Shown in pieces: positions 35,544 through 43,589 of a stretch of DNA of 64,000 nt. How positions within the stretch are numbered: the stretch's first letter is position 1; every line of letters begins with the position of its first letter. Source of the stretch: Methylobacterium symbioticum (GTDB lineage Bacteria > Pseudomonadota > Alphaproteobacteria > Rhizobiales > Beijerinckiaceae); NCBI RefSeq assembly GCF_902141845.1, contig NZ_CABFPH010000005.1:59080-123079 (forward strand), written 5' to 3'. A program made the translations under genes and the position numbers. Below the pieces are notes generated by a model that ran no database searches, had not been told where the DNA came from, and saw only the letters and a list, made by a program, of their open reading frames with translations.

Positions 35544-36307
35544 GCGAGGCGGCTCCCCGGCCGGTCGTAGCGCGGGGGAGGGGCCAGCGCCGAGACGAGC
35601 CGCGCGCGCAGGGCATCGGTGCGGCGGCGGAGGATCAGGTGGCGCGGGCGCACGACCTGAAGGGTGCGCAAGCCCAGCGCCCGCGGCATGCTCACGTCGG
35701 CCCGGTGGTCGTCGCCGATATGCAGCACCTCGCCTGGAGCCGCGCCTTCCGCGCGCAGCACGGTCGCGAAGAGCGCGCCCGTGCGTTTGGTCGCGTCGTG
35801 GTCGGCGCTGGTATAGATCCGCGCGACCGGGTGGCGGGGACACAGGGCGCCGAGGAGCAGCCCGATGGTGGCGGCATCATGATAGATGTCGCTCACCGCA
35901 ATCACTCGTGCGCCCGCTCGGGCCTCCGCGCCGAGCCATTCGAGGAGCGGCGCATTCGCCGAGAGCTGCGCGCGCTCCACGGCGATCTCCGCCTCGTGCA
36001 GGATTGCGGCCGGTGGCCCGGACAGCCCGAGGACCTGGGCCATGGCGTCCACCATGTCGGCGAAGCGCACGTCACCGGTCGGCCGCGCGAGGTCGAGGGC
36101 ACGGTAGGCGTGGCGCTGCACCTCGACGCGAACGCTCCAGATCGCGGCGGGATCGCGCAGGATACCGTGCTCGGTGGCGAGGCGCTGCGCGGCGAGGGCG
36201 GCAATGTCGCGGAAGCGCCGGCTCTCGGAGCGGTGATCGCGCAGGAGCAGCGTGTCGAACACATCGCAGGAGATCACCCGTGCCGCGGATCTCTCTGGCA
36301 GAAGCAT
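35540..36307 (-). CDS. HAD superfamily hydrolase
   Basis: A 255-residue HAD protein. Motif I is DVFDTLL (Asp15, with Asp18), motif II is in RVIAVSDIYHD, the Lys of motif III is in HDATKRTGALF, and motif IV is LHIGDDHRADVSMPRALG, so all catalytic residues are present. A helical cap (about 25-125) is of the C1 type. DVFDTLL-type HAD proteins occur in glycan loci and their substrates are mostly unknown. It is the first gene of the five-gene minus-strand run (36307 to 30814) and is translationally coupled to the unknown protein that follows. Confidence 0.85.
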   Translation of the reverse strand: MLLPERSAARVISCDVFDTLLLRDHRSESRRFRDIAALAAQRLATEHGILRDPAAIWSVRVEVQRHAYRALDLARPTGDVRFADMVDAMAQVLGLSGPPAAILHEAEIAVERAQLSANAPLLEWLGAEARAGARVIAVSDIYHDAATIGLLLGALCPRHPVARIYTSADHDATKRTGALFATVLRAEGAAPGEVLHIGDDHRADVSMPRALGLRTLQVVRPRHLILRRRTDALRARLVSALAPPPRYDRPGSRLA

Positions 36308-36512
36308 CGCGCCTCCTCTCCAGGCCGGGACCGGCCGGGACGTGGAGCCTGCACACTTGCTGAGCCGAGGGCCGGCTCACACCCGGGAAAAGGGGCGCTC
36401 CGTGTCGGGAAAAGACTGACGGATTCGCGGAAGCCGACTGACAGACCATCCGATCGAGCGGGGCCTAGCGTCCGATCGTGGGTTTCCGCCGCGCTGGAGA
36501 GGCCGAGACGGA

Positions 36513-37646
36513 ATGCGTGTCGCCATCGTCCATTACTGGCTTGTCGGCATGCGCGGAGGCGAGAAGGTCGTCGAGTCCCTGCTCCGGATCTATCCTCAGG
36601 CGGATCTCTTCGTCCACGTCTACAAGCCAGAGGCCGTGAGCCCGTTGATCCGCGGCCGACGCGTGATCGAAAGCTTCATCGGGCGGCTGCCCTTCGCGGC
36701 CAAGCTGTACAAGAACTATCTGCCGCTGATGCCGATGGCGCTGGAGCAGCTCGATCTACGCGGCTACGACCTGATCATCAGCAGCGAATCCGGCCCGGCC
36801 AAAGGCGTCGTGCCCCCGCCCGGGTCCGTTCACGTCTGCTACTGCCATTCGCCGATGCGTTACGTCTGGAACATGTTCCACGACTACCGCAACACGACCG
36901 GGATGCTGAAACGCCTGCTGATGTTGCCGGCGGCGCACTACATCCGGATGTGGGATGCTCTCTCGGCCCAGCGCGTCGATCACTTCGTCGCGAATTCGAG
37001 CACGGTCGCCCAGCGCATCGCCCGCTACTACCAGCGCGATGCCGAGGTGATCCCACCACCGGTCGCAGTGGACGACTTCTACATCGATCCGCAAGCCGGC
37101 CGGGACGGCGTCTGGCTGATGGCCGGCGAGCTCGTGCCCTACAAGCGGCCCGATCTGGCCGTTCAGGCCTTCAACGCCATGGGCCGCCGGCTCATCGTCG
37201 TCGGCGGCGGCGAGATGCTCGACGAGATCCGGCGGATTGCGGGACCCACTGTGACGGTGCTCGGGCCGCAGCCCTTCGCGCGCCTGCGCCAGCTCTATGC
37301 CGAGTGCTTCGCCCTGGTCTTCCCCGGTGAGGAGGATTTCGGAATCGTGCCCGTCGAGGCAATGGCGAGCGGCCGTCCGGTCCTCGCCTTCGGCCGCGGC
37401 GGCGCCACCGAAACCGTGGTCGACGGCGTCACGGGCCTGTTCTTCGAGGAGCAGAGCATCGCGGCGATCGTGGACGGCGTCGAGCGCATGCAGGCCCTGC
37501 CGATCAATCCGCAGGCGATCCGCATCCATGCCGAGCGCTACGCCACCGCCGTCTTCGAGAGGCGCATGCGTGCCTTCGTGGATTCCGTCCTGGCCGAGCC
37601 CGAGCGGCGGCGCCCGACGACTCCGGCGCTCGTCTCGGTGGGCTGA
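36513..37646 (+). CDS. family 4 glycosyltransferase (WbaZ-like)
   Basis: A 377-residue GT-B enzyme. The N-terminus VAIVHYWLVGMRGGEKVVESLLRIYPQADLF and the stretch CYCHSPMRYVWNMFHDY are typical of the mannosyl- or galactosyltransferases of the WbaZ/WcaI type; the donor domain has AGELVPYKRPDLAVQAF and the E-x7-E in EEDFGIVPVEAMASG. It diverges from the HAD gene; the 205-base gap between them likely has two promoters. The polymerase gene follows 25 bases downstream. Confidence 0.9.
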   Translation: MRVAIVHYWLVGMRGGEKVVESLLRIYPQADLFVHVYKPEAVSPLIRGRRVIESFIGRLPFAAKLYKNYLPLMPMALEQLDLRGYDLIISSESGPAKGVVPPPGSVHVCYCHSPMRYVWNMFHDYRNTTGMLKRLLMLPAAHYIRMWDALSAQRVDHFVANSSTVAQRIARYYQRDAEVIPPPVAVDDFYIDPQAGRDGVWLMAGELVPYKRPDLAVQAFNAMGRRLIVVGGGEMLDEIRRIAGPTVTVLGPQPFARLRQLYAECFALVFPGEEDFGIVPVEAMASGRPVLAFGRGGATETVVDGVTGLFFEEQSIAAIVDGVERMQALPINPQAIRIHAERYATAVFERRMRAFVDSVLAEPERRRPTTPALVSVG

Positions 37647-37671
37647 TGGGCGGTAGCGCGGGCTGGGCGGC

Positions 37672-39117
37672 ATGACCTTCGAGTGGATCGGCGTCGCGAC
37701 GCTCGTCGCGGGGTTGCTGAGCCTGCTCTGGGGCCGGCGCTTCGCGCTGACCGCCTGCATCGTCGCGACCCTGTTCGGCGCTGCGGCGGCCTCCGTGCTC
37801 ACGGCGCTCGGCGGGTCTGGCCTGCAGCCGGCCTATGTCCTCCTCGGCTTCCTCGTTCTCGTAAGCCTGCGCCGGGATTCAGCGCCGTACCTCCTGCGGA
37901 GCATCCGCTGGCCCGAGCCGGGCCTGTGGCTCGTGCTCACGGCGGCCTATGCCTGCCTCGTCTCGGTGTTCATGCCGCGGATCTTCGCCGGCGTGACCTA
38001 CGTCTTCACCATTGCCCGCACCGACGCCGGGACAGGCCTTCTGCTGACGCCCCTGGGGCCGGTCAGCGGCAACCTCACCCAGACCATCTATTTCGTCGGC
38101 GACGCGGTCTGCTTCGCCGTCTTCTGCGCCTTCGCGCGGGACGCGGCCGGCAAGCGCTGGATGGCGGACGCCTTGATCGCGACGGGCTACCTGAACATCG
38201 TGCTCGGGCTCATCGATTACGCGACCTTCTTCACCGGGACGGCCGACGCGCTCGCCTTCATGCGGAATGCCCCCTACCGCATGCTCGACAGCGCCGAGGT
38301 CGTCGGCTTCAAGCGCCTCGTCGGCTCGTTTCCGGAGGCCTCCGCCTTTGCGAGCATGACGCTCGCCCTGTTCGCCTTCAGCTTCAGCCTCTGGCTAAGC
38401 GGCTGGCGAACGCGGATCACCGGGCCGCTTGCCCTGCTGCTCTGCACGGCGCTCGTCCTGTCCACGTCGACCACCGCCTATGCCGGCCTCGTGGTCTATC
38501 TCGTCCTCGTCTTCGCCGCGAGTCTGCTGCGGCTCGTGACCGGCCGCGCGACCGTGCCGCGCCTCAGCTTCCTTCTGATCGGCCCCCTGATCGGCACCCT
38601 CGTCGTCTGCGCCGTTCTCCTGAACGACGCGCTCACGACGATGATCGTCGACATCCTGCAGCAGCTCATCTTCTCGAAGGGCACGTCGAGCTCGGCGATG
38701 GAGCGCGGATCCTGGAACACACAGGCTCTCGTCAACTTCTTCGACAGCTACGGACTCGGCGTCGGCGTCGGCAGCGCCCGGGCCTCGAACGTCGTCATCG
38801 CCATCCTGGCCAATATCGGCATCCCGGGCGCCCTGACCTACGCCGCCTTTTTCGTCGCCTGCCTGCTGGCTCCCCGGACTGAGCCGGATCCCGAGATCCG
38901 TGCGATCCGCGGGGCCGCGGCCTCGTCCTGCCTGGGCCTGTTCATCGCCGGCTGCATGGCCGGAACGACGATCGATGCTGGCCTGCTGTTCTTCATTTGC
39001 GCCGCGCTCGCGGCGGCGCCGACCATATCGGCCGACGAGACGCGGCCGGTGCCGCGCGCCCTCCCGGTGCGCCGGTCGCCCCGTCTATCCGGGCGACCGA
39101 GGCCGATCCCGGCCTGA
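37672..39117 (+). CDS. exopolysaccharide polymerase (Wzy/O-antigen ligase-like)
   Basis: A 481-residue integral membrane protein with about 11 hydrophobic segments and a longer periplasmic loop before the last ones (about 330-375, including SKGTSSSAMERGSWNTQALVNFFDSYGLGVGVGSAR). The R-G-x-W and G-x-G-x-GSAR loop is typical of Wzy/WaaL proteins. With the flippase (31655-33163), co-polymerase (22250-24415) and export protein (24499-25818) it completes a Wzx/Wzy pathway. The next gene is a GH16 enzyme, 78 bases on. Confidence 0.87.
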   Translation: MTFEWIGVATLVAGLLSLLWGRRFALTACIVATLFGAAAASVLTALGGSGLQPAYVLLGFLVLVSLRRDSAPYLLRSIRWPEPGLWLVLTAAYACLVSVFMPRIFAGVTYVFTIARTDAGTGLLLTPLGPVSGNLTQTIYFVGDAVCFAVFCAFARDAAGKRWMADALIATGYLNIVLGLIDYATFFTGTADALAFMRNAPYRMLDSAEVVGFKRLVGSFPEASAFASMTLALFAFSFSLWLSGWRTRITGPLALLLCTALVLSTSTTAYAGLVVYLVLVFAASLLRLVTGRATVPRLSFLLIGPLIGTLVVCAVLLNDALTTMIVDILQQLIFSKGTSSSAMERGSWNTQALVNFFDSYGLGVGVGSARASNVVIAILANIGIPGALTYAAFFVACLLAPRTEPDPEIRAIRGAAASSCLGLFIAGCMAGTTIDAGLLFFICAALAAAPTISADETRPVPRALPVRRSPRLSGRPRPIPA

Positions 39118-39195
39118 GACGCCGTACGGCCGGTCGGGCCGTTGTCCCGCGACGCCCACCATGCGCCCGTTCGGGCGCGGCCCGGAGTTCCCCCG

Positions 39196-40479
39196 ATGTC
39201 ATGCCTGCCCTCTGACAACACCCGGCTTCGGCGCGCCCGCGCCGCGCTGGCCGTCCTGGGCCCGATCGTCGGTCTGGTCCTGGCCGCCACCCTCGCTCTG
39301 GCGGGGACCGCGCTCTCCCAGGGAGCGCAGCCTGAGCCGCCCGTTGCGCTCCAGCTCCTCAGCCCTGGCCCGACCAGCGTGGCGACGCACAATCAGAAGC
39401 AGAAGCCCGAGGCTTATACGGCGAGCCTTCCTGATCCGGCGATGCGGGTCCGGGCCGGGCCGCTGGAGGTCACCGGACTTGCGCGAGGCCTGCGCAATGT
39501 CGCGCTCGTGGTGAACGGCGTCTGGACGAGCACCGTGCCCGGTTCCGATGGCCGGTTCTCGGCGCGGCTCGACCTCTCGAACGCGGCGGGCGGCCCGCTC
39601 GTCCTCGATGTCTACGGCTGGGACACGCCGCCGGACGATCACGCCTTCACCACGGCGGTGAACCTGCGCGTCCACCTCTTCGTCGATGGTGGCCGGAACG
39701 CCTCGCCGCCGGTCGAGCGCCCTCCGGGCCACCCGGCGCATGGCCGCACGCTGGTCTGGAGCGACGATTTCGACTCGCTCTCGCGCAAGGTCTGGCATGC
39801 CGGTCCCAAGCCTGACGGTCAGGAATACGGCGCGGCCTCCTTCCTGCGCTACGACGACCCCACCTTCGATCCCTACACGATCATGGGCGGCTTCCTGCGG
39901 ATCCGCAGCCTGCACTGGCCGGACTGGAAGGATCCGGCCGGATACGGCCGGGTCTGGCTCACCGGACACCTGTCCACAGGATTTCCGGACGGGTCCGTCA
40001 GCGGAGGCTTCCGCAAGGGCTATTTCGAAGCGCGCATGATGATGCCCGCCGGCCCCGGCACTTGGTCCTCCTTCTGGCTGCTCGACCAGCACGGCATCCG
40101 GAACAGCGCCGCGGACGGCGCGGTGGAGATCGACGTGATCGAGGCCTATGGCCACGCGACGAACTCCTACGTGGCGACCGAGCATGACTGGCCGCCCCCG
40201 TCGAGCCGGATGGAAGGCTATCGGCGCGCGCAGAAGAACCTCACCGGCCTGCCGGACTACTCGCTCGCCTTCCACGATTACGGGGTCGAGATCACCGACG
40301 ACGAGGTGGTCTTCTACTTCGACGGCATCGAGAAGTTCCGCGCGCCGCTCTACCGCAAGGCGTCCGTCTCGCCGTTCTTCATGATGCTGACGCTCGCCAT
40401 GAGCCAGGACTGGCCGATCACGGTCCCCCCGTCCGGCTATTACGACCTCTGGATCGACCACGTGCGCGTCTACCGCTGA
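39196..40479 (+). CDS. GH16 glycoside hydrolase, membrane-anchored or secreted
   Basis: A 427-residue protein. It begins with an uncleaved or weakly cleaved signal segment (about residues 15-42: VLGPIVGLVLAATLALAGTALS), then a beta-rich domain of about 120 residues (VTGLARGLRNVALVVNGVWTSTV ...), then a GH16 domain with E-x-D-x-x-E (Glu311, Asp313, Glu316 in VEIDVIEAYG). It differs from the first GH16 enzyme (28572-30785) by having a Sec-type N-terminus and no tandem C-terminal domains, so the two act in different places, probably one in the periplasm during synthesis. ATG 39196 has GGAG eight bases upstream; an earlier ATG at 39142 lacks one. Confidence 0.88.
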   Translation: MSCLPSDNTRLRRARAALAVLGPIVGLVLAATLALAGTALSQGAQPEPPVALQLLSPGPTSVATHNQKQKPEAYTASLPDPAMRVRAGPLEVTGLARGLRNVALVVNGVWTSTVPGSDGRFSARLDLSNAAGGPLVLDVYGWDTPPDDHAFTTAVNLRVHLFVDGGRNASPPVERPPGHPAHGRTLVWSDDFDSLSRKVWHAGPKPDGQEYGAASFLRYDDPTFDPYTIMGGFLRIRSLHWPDWKDPAGYGRVWLTGHLSTGFPDGSVSGGFRKGYFEARMMMPAGPGTWSSFWLLDQHGIRNSAADGAVEIDVIEAYGHATNSYVATEHDWPPPSSRMEGYRRAQKNLTGLPDYSLAFHDYGVEITDDEVVFYFDGIEKFRAPLYRKASVSPFFMMLTLAMSQDWPITVPPSGYYDLWIDHVRVYR

Positions 40480-40850
40480 GGTTGCGGCCCGTCGGGTCCG
40501 GATCCGGCCAAGCCCTTGTGCGTTGCGGAAGCGGACGCCCGGACTTTGTCCCTGTGTAGTCGCGACCGCCGGTCGAAACGACCGTTTTAGCAGTCCTGCA
40601 ACCGGCTCTCCTGCCCGCCCTGATCATCGATCAGGGAATGAGGAAAAAAGTCATGCAACGTGCGGTGCACAATTGTGATTTGATCACTCGTGGAAATGTG
40701 TTATCAGAATGATGAACGAAGAATTACTTAGAGTGATTACGCAGGCTATAAATCAAGGCGGAATGATCAAATAATCCCACCGCCCGCTGAATTTTTAGAC
40801 AGATTCAGCACATGCGGCGGGGTTCCATTCGAATCGGAGTCGTGCGGGCG
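40480..40850. other. 371-base gap with two palindromes
   Basis: No supported gene. CCCTGATCATCGATCAGGG (40618-40636) is an 8-bp perfect inverted repeat with a 3-base loop, 139 bases past the GH16 stop and followed by an A-rich run, so it may end that transcript. The segment 40640-40800 is unusually AT-rich for this genome. It includes GTGATTTGATCAC (40675-40687), a 5-bp inverted repeat within a TGTGA-N5-TCACT sequence like a CRP/FNR-type site, and probably the promoter of the response regulator at 40851. Confidence 0.5.
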
Positions 40851-41534
40851 ATGTCTGCTACTGTTGACACTTCCCTGAAGCTTCTGATCGCCGACAACCA
40901 TCCCATGTGCCTGCGCGGCGTTCGGGCGATCGTCGCCACCGTCGCCGGCTACGAGATCGTGGAGGAGGCGTCCTCCGGGCCGGAGGCGCTGCGCCTGATC
41001 CGGGCCGTCCGGCCCGACATCGCCCTGCTCGACATCGCGATGCCGGGCATGCACGGGCTCTCGATCCTGCGGCAGATCCAGGCCCTGTCCCCCGAGACGC
41101 GGGTGATCATCTTCAGCGGCTACGAGGACAGCAACTTCGTGCGCGAGACGGTGTCGGCCGGCGTGCGCGGCTACGTGCTGAAGCGCTCGGCGCCCGAATG
41201 CCTGATCCAGGCGCTCGATGCCGTGCGCAGCGGCGGCCTCTATCTCGACCCGGCCGTGGCCGCGCAGATCGTCACCGGGGCCGCCGGCCCGGCGAACCGG
41301 ATCAGCCTGCGCGGCCCCCGCGGACCGATCTCGCTGACCGAGCGCGAGCGCGAGGTGTTTCGTCTGGTCGCCCTCGGCTTCACCAACAAGGAGGTCGCGG
41401 GCAAGCTCGGCGTCACCGCGAAGTCCATCGAAACCTACAAGAGCCGGGCGAGCGAGAAGCTGGACATCCGCAGCCGGGCCAAGATCGTGCAGTATGCGAT
41501 GCTTCAGGGCTGGTTCAACGGCCCGCCGTCGTGA
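40851..41534 (+). CDS. NarL/LuxR-type response regulator
   Basis: A 227-residue regulator. The receiver has the phospho-acceptor Asp in ALLDIAMPG and the Lys in YVLKRSAPE, but the acidic pair at the start is D-N (LIADNHP) rather than D-D. The C-terminal LuxR helix-turn-helix is complete (LTEREREVFRLVALGFTNKEVAGKLGVTAKSIETYKSRASEKL). The location after the exopolysaccharide genes, and its overlap with an ExoX-like gene, suggest control of polymer synthesis; this is inference. ATG 40851 is preferred; ATG 40812 would add 13 residues. No kinase is adjacent. It overlaps the next gene tail-to-tail by 31 bases. Confidence 0.87.
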   Translation: MSATVDTSLKLLIADNHPMCLRGVRAIVATVAGYEIVEEASSGPEALRLIRAVRPDIALLDIAMPGMHGLSILRQIQALSPETRVIIFSGYEDSNFVRETVSAGVRGYVLKRSAPECLIQALDAVRSGGLYLDPAVAAQIVTGAAGPANRISLRGPRGPISLTEREREVFRLVALGFTNKEVAGKLGVTAKSIETYKSRASEKLDIRSRAKIVQYAMLQGWFNGPPS

Positions 41535-41851
41535 GAGCGGCGCAGGCCCTGAGGCACCGCCTCGGGAGCCTCGAGATAGACCGCGGGCGGCGCGCGCTCC
41601 GGGCGCGCCGGGGCGCGGCGGGCGAGCACGGCGCGCAGGATCACGCCGAGGCCGTAGCCCACCTGAAGGGCGACCACCGCGACGACGAGCGTGAGCGGCA
41701 CCCCGTAGCCGGTGCCGAGCGCCGGGCTCAGAACGGCGGCGGAGCCGACCGCCAGGACGGTGCCGGCCAGAACGAGGACGAGCCCATGCACGCGCGTGAG
41801 GCCGCTGAGGACAGCGCCTGCGGCGATCAGGCAGGCCGTGAATGCCGACAT
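41504..41851 (-). CDS. small membrane protein, ExoX-like exopolysaccharide repressor
   Basis: A 115-residue protein with three hydrophobic segments over residues 1-78, the last containing VVAVVALQVGYGLGVILRAVL, a pattern close to the ALLQVGYFLAVL motif of rhizobial ExoX-type exopolysaccharide production repressors, small membrane proteins that restrain the initiating sugar transferase. The Pro/Arg-rich C-terminus is cytoplasmic by the positive-inside rule. ATG 41851 has GAGAGG six bases upstream. It lies on the strand opposite to, and overlapping, the response regulator. The identification is a short-motif match, so moderate confidence. Confidence 0.6.
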   Translation of the reverse strand: MSAFTACLIAAGAVLSGLTRVHGLVLVLAGTVLAVGSAAVLSPALGTGYGVPLTLVVAVVALQVGYGLGVILRAVLARRAPARPERAPPAVYLEAPEAVPQGLRRSHDGGPLNQP

Positions 41852-42204
41852 CGGCACCTCTCCGTGGCACCACCGGTGCCGACCATGCGGTCCGGAACAC
41901 CGGTTCCGGCCCATCGAACTGTGGGACGCTGCGGCCGGGGCGGACCCCGATCGAGAATCGCGTCTCTCACAAGACAACGGTCAGGTGAAGATTTCGCCTC
42001 TTCCATGGCGGCGCCGTGTAGAAATCGGTACGATTCGAGGGCGGAGTTCGGCTTGGCCGGGCGTCACCGTCCTTGCAACCGTGATCGGATACAGGCCGCT
42101 GCCCTGCGACGACCCGCGCAGTGCCGCGATGCCCGTGACAGACACCGCCCCGCGACCGAGCCGTGCTATCGAAGGCCGTGATCTCATCGTCGCAGGAGGC
42201 GACC
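41852..42204. other. 353-base gap, no gene seen
   Basis: Between the ExoX-like gene (minus) and a small coiled-coil gene (plus). GGCACC-ACC-GGTGCC at 41866-41880 is a perfect 6-bp inverted repeat just upstream of the ExoX-like start on the minus strand, a possible operator. Open frames across the gap are high-GC shadows without ribosome sites. Confidence 0.45.
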
Positions 42205-42477
42205 ATGCACGGCGAGGCCGAATCCGTCGCGATTCGGATGTGGCGCGACCGCGTCCAGGTCCGGGAGCAGGAGCGGAACGAGGCGCTCGCCCGCGCCCGG
42301 ATCGCGGAGGAGAAGGTCGCCCTGCTCAAGGCGGAGACCGACCGGCTCGAAGCCGAGGTCGCCCGCCTGCGCGCCCTGCTCGATCCCGGCGAGAGCCAGG
42401 CGCGGGCCGAGACCGAGGCGCAGATGGACGCGCTGCGGCGGGCGCTTCTGCCGATGCTGGCCGGTTCCGAGACCTGA
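42205..42477 (+). CDS. small coiled-coil protein of unknown function
   Basis: A 90-residue, charged, all-helical protein. Heptads run through VREQERNEALARARIAEEKVALLKAETDRLEAEVARLRALL (about residues 18-58). No signal or membrane helix. A strong AGGAGG lies six bases before the ATG, so it is very likely expressed. I know no function; the reading frame and ribosome site are the evidence for the gene. Confidence 0.7.
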   Translation: MHGEAESVAIRMWRDRVQVREQERNEALARARIAEEKVALLKAETDRLEAEVARLRALLDPGESQARAETEAQMDALRRALLPMLAGSET

Positions 42478-42510
42478 CCCTGCGGCCGGGAGGGCGGAGG
42501 TCGCCCGGCC

Positions 42511-43428
42511 TCAGGCTGGCATGTCGAGGCCGCGCTCCACGGCCGGCAAGGCGGCGATCAGGTCGCGGAGGAAGGCCTGCACGGCGTGGGGCAGGCGCCG
42601 GTCGCGCATCGTCTGAACCTCGATCCCGCGCATCAGGCTGGTCTTCGCCCGCACCGGAACCTGGACCAGTTCTCCGAGGCGTACCGGCGTCTGCACGGTG
42701 AGGGCCGACATCAGCGCGAGCCCCTTCGTGCGCCGCACGAAGGGGAGAAGCGTCGAGAGGATGTTCGAGGTGAGGACCGGCTCGACCATGACGTTCTCGG
42801 CGTAGCAGGCCGCCTCGAGAACGAGGCGGGCGGTGGTGTCCCGCGTCGGGAGAGCGAGCGGGTAGGCGGTCAGGTCCGCGAGCTGAATCAGCGGTGCTCC
42901 GGCGAGCGGATGGTCCGGTGCGCACACGCCGATCATCTCGACTTCCGCCTGATAGGCCACCGCGACAGGCACGTTCGAGGCCATCGAGAAGGTGACGCCG
43001 ATATCGGCCTCTCCGGCGGCGACGACCTGCGTCACCCGCGCCGGCGGCAGCATCGTCACCTCGAAGCGGATGCCGGGGTAGCGGGCATGGAAATCCGCGA
43101 TGACGTTTGGCACCAGGTCGAGCGCGAAGCCCTCCGAGCAGGCGATCCGGATCAGCCCGCGGGCGAGACCGTGCAATTCGCGGATCTCCGTCGCCACCTG
43201 ATCGGCTCGCAGGAGCACGTGGTGGGCATGCTGGGCGAGCAACTCGCCCGCCGGACTGGGCACCATCCCGCGCGGCCGGCGCTCGAAGAGGACGCAGTCG
43301 AGCTGGGCTTCGAGGTTGGCGATCTGCCGGCTGATCGCCGAGGCCGCGACGTTCAGCTGCCCGGAGGCCGCCGCGATCGAGCCGGTGCGTGCCACGGCGA
43401 GGAAATAGCGCAGGCTGGTCGTCTGCAT
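42511..43428 (-). CDS. LysR-type transcriptional regulator
   Basis: A 305-residue LysR protein: winged helix-turn-helix at residues 1-60 (LRYFLAVARTGSIAAASGQLNVAASAISRQIANLEAQL) and a ligand-binding domain of about 220 residues (GLIRIACSEGFALDLVPNVIADFHARYPG). It is divergent from the transporter operon that begins at 43590, with a 161-base gap that is the natural place for its operator (the gap has the T-N11-A type repeats hard to place by eye). It most likely controls that operon in response to the transported compound or a breakdown product. Confidence 0.92.
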   Translation of the reverse strand: MQTTSLRYFLAVARTGSIAAASGQLNVAASAISRQIANLEAQLDCVLFERRPRGMVPSPAGELLAQHAHHVLLRADQVATEIRELHGLARGLIRIACSEGFALDLVPNVIADFHARYPGIRFEVTMLPPARVTQVVAAGEADIGVTFSMASNVPVAVAYQAEVEMIGVCAPDHPLAGAPLIQLADLTAYPLALPTRDTTARLVLEAACYAENVMVEPVLTSNILSTLLPFVRRTKGLALMSALTVQTPVRLGELVQVPVRAKTSLMRGIEVQTMRDRRLPHAVQAFLRDLIAALPAVERGLDMPA

Positions 43429-43589
43429 CGAGCGCCTTACCGATCTGCCTTGCCCGAACGGCAATGATGAGATCGCCAAATTCTACTTGTTGCGATCGAT
43501 CCTGCACAACATCCTGGCAGGGCGAAAAAAGCGGCAAGAGCGGAACCAGAGGGGTTCGCGCAGGGCCATGCTTCGGAGGCGGATCGGAC

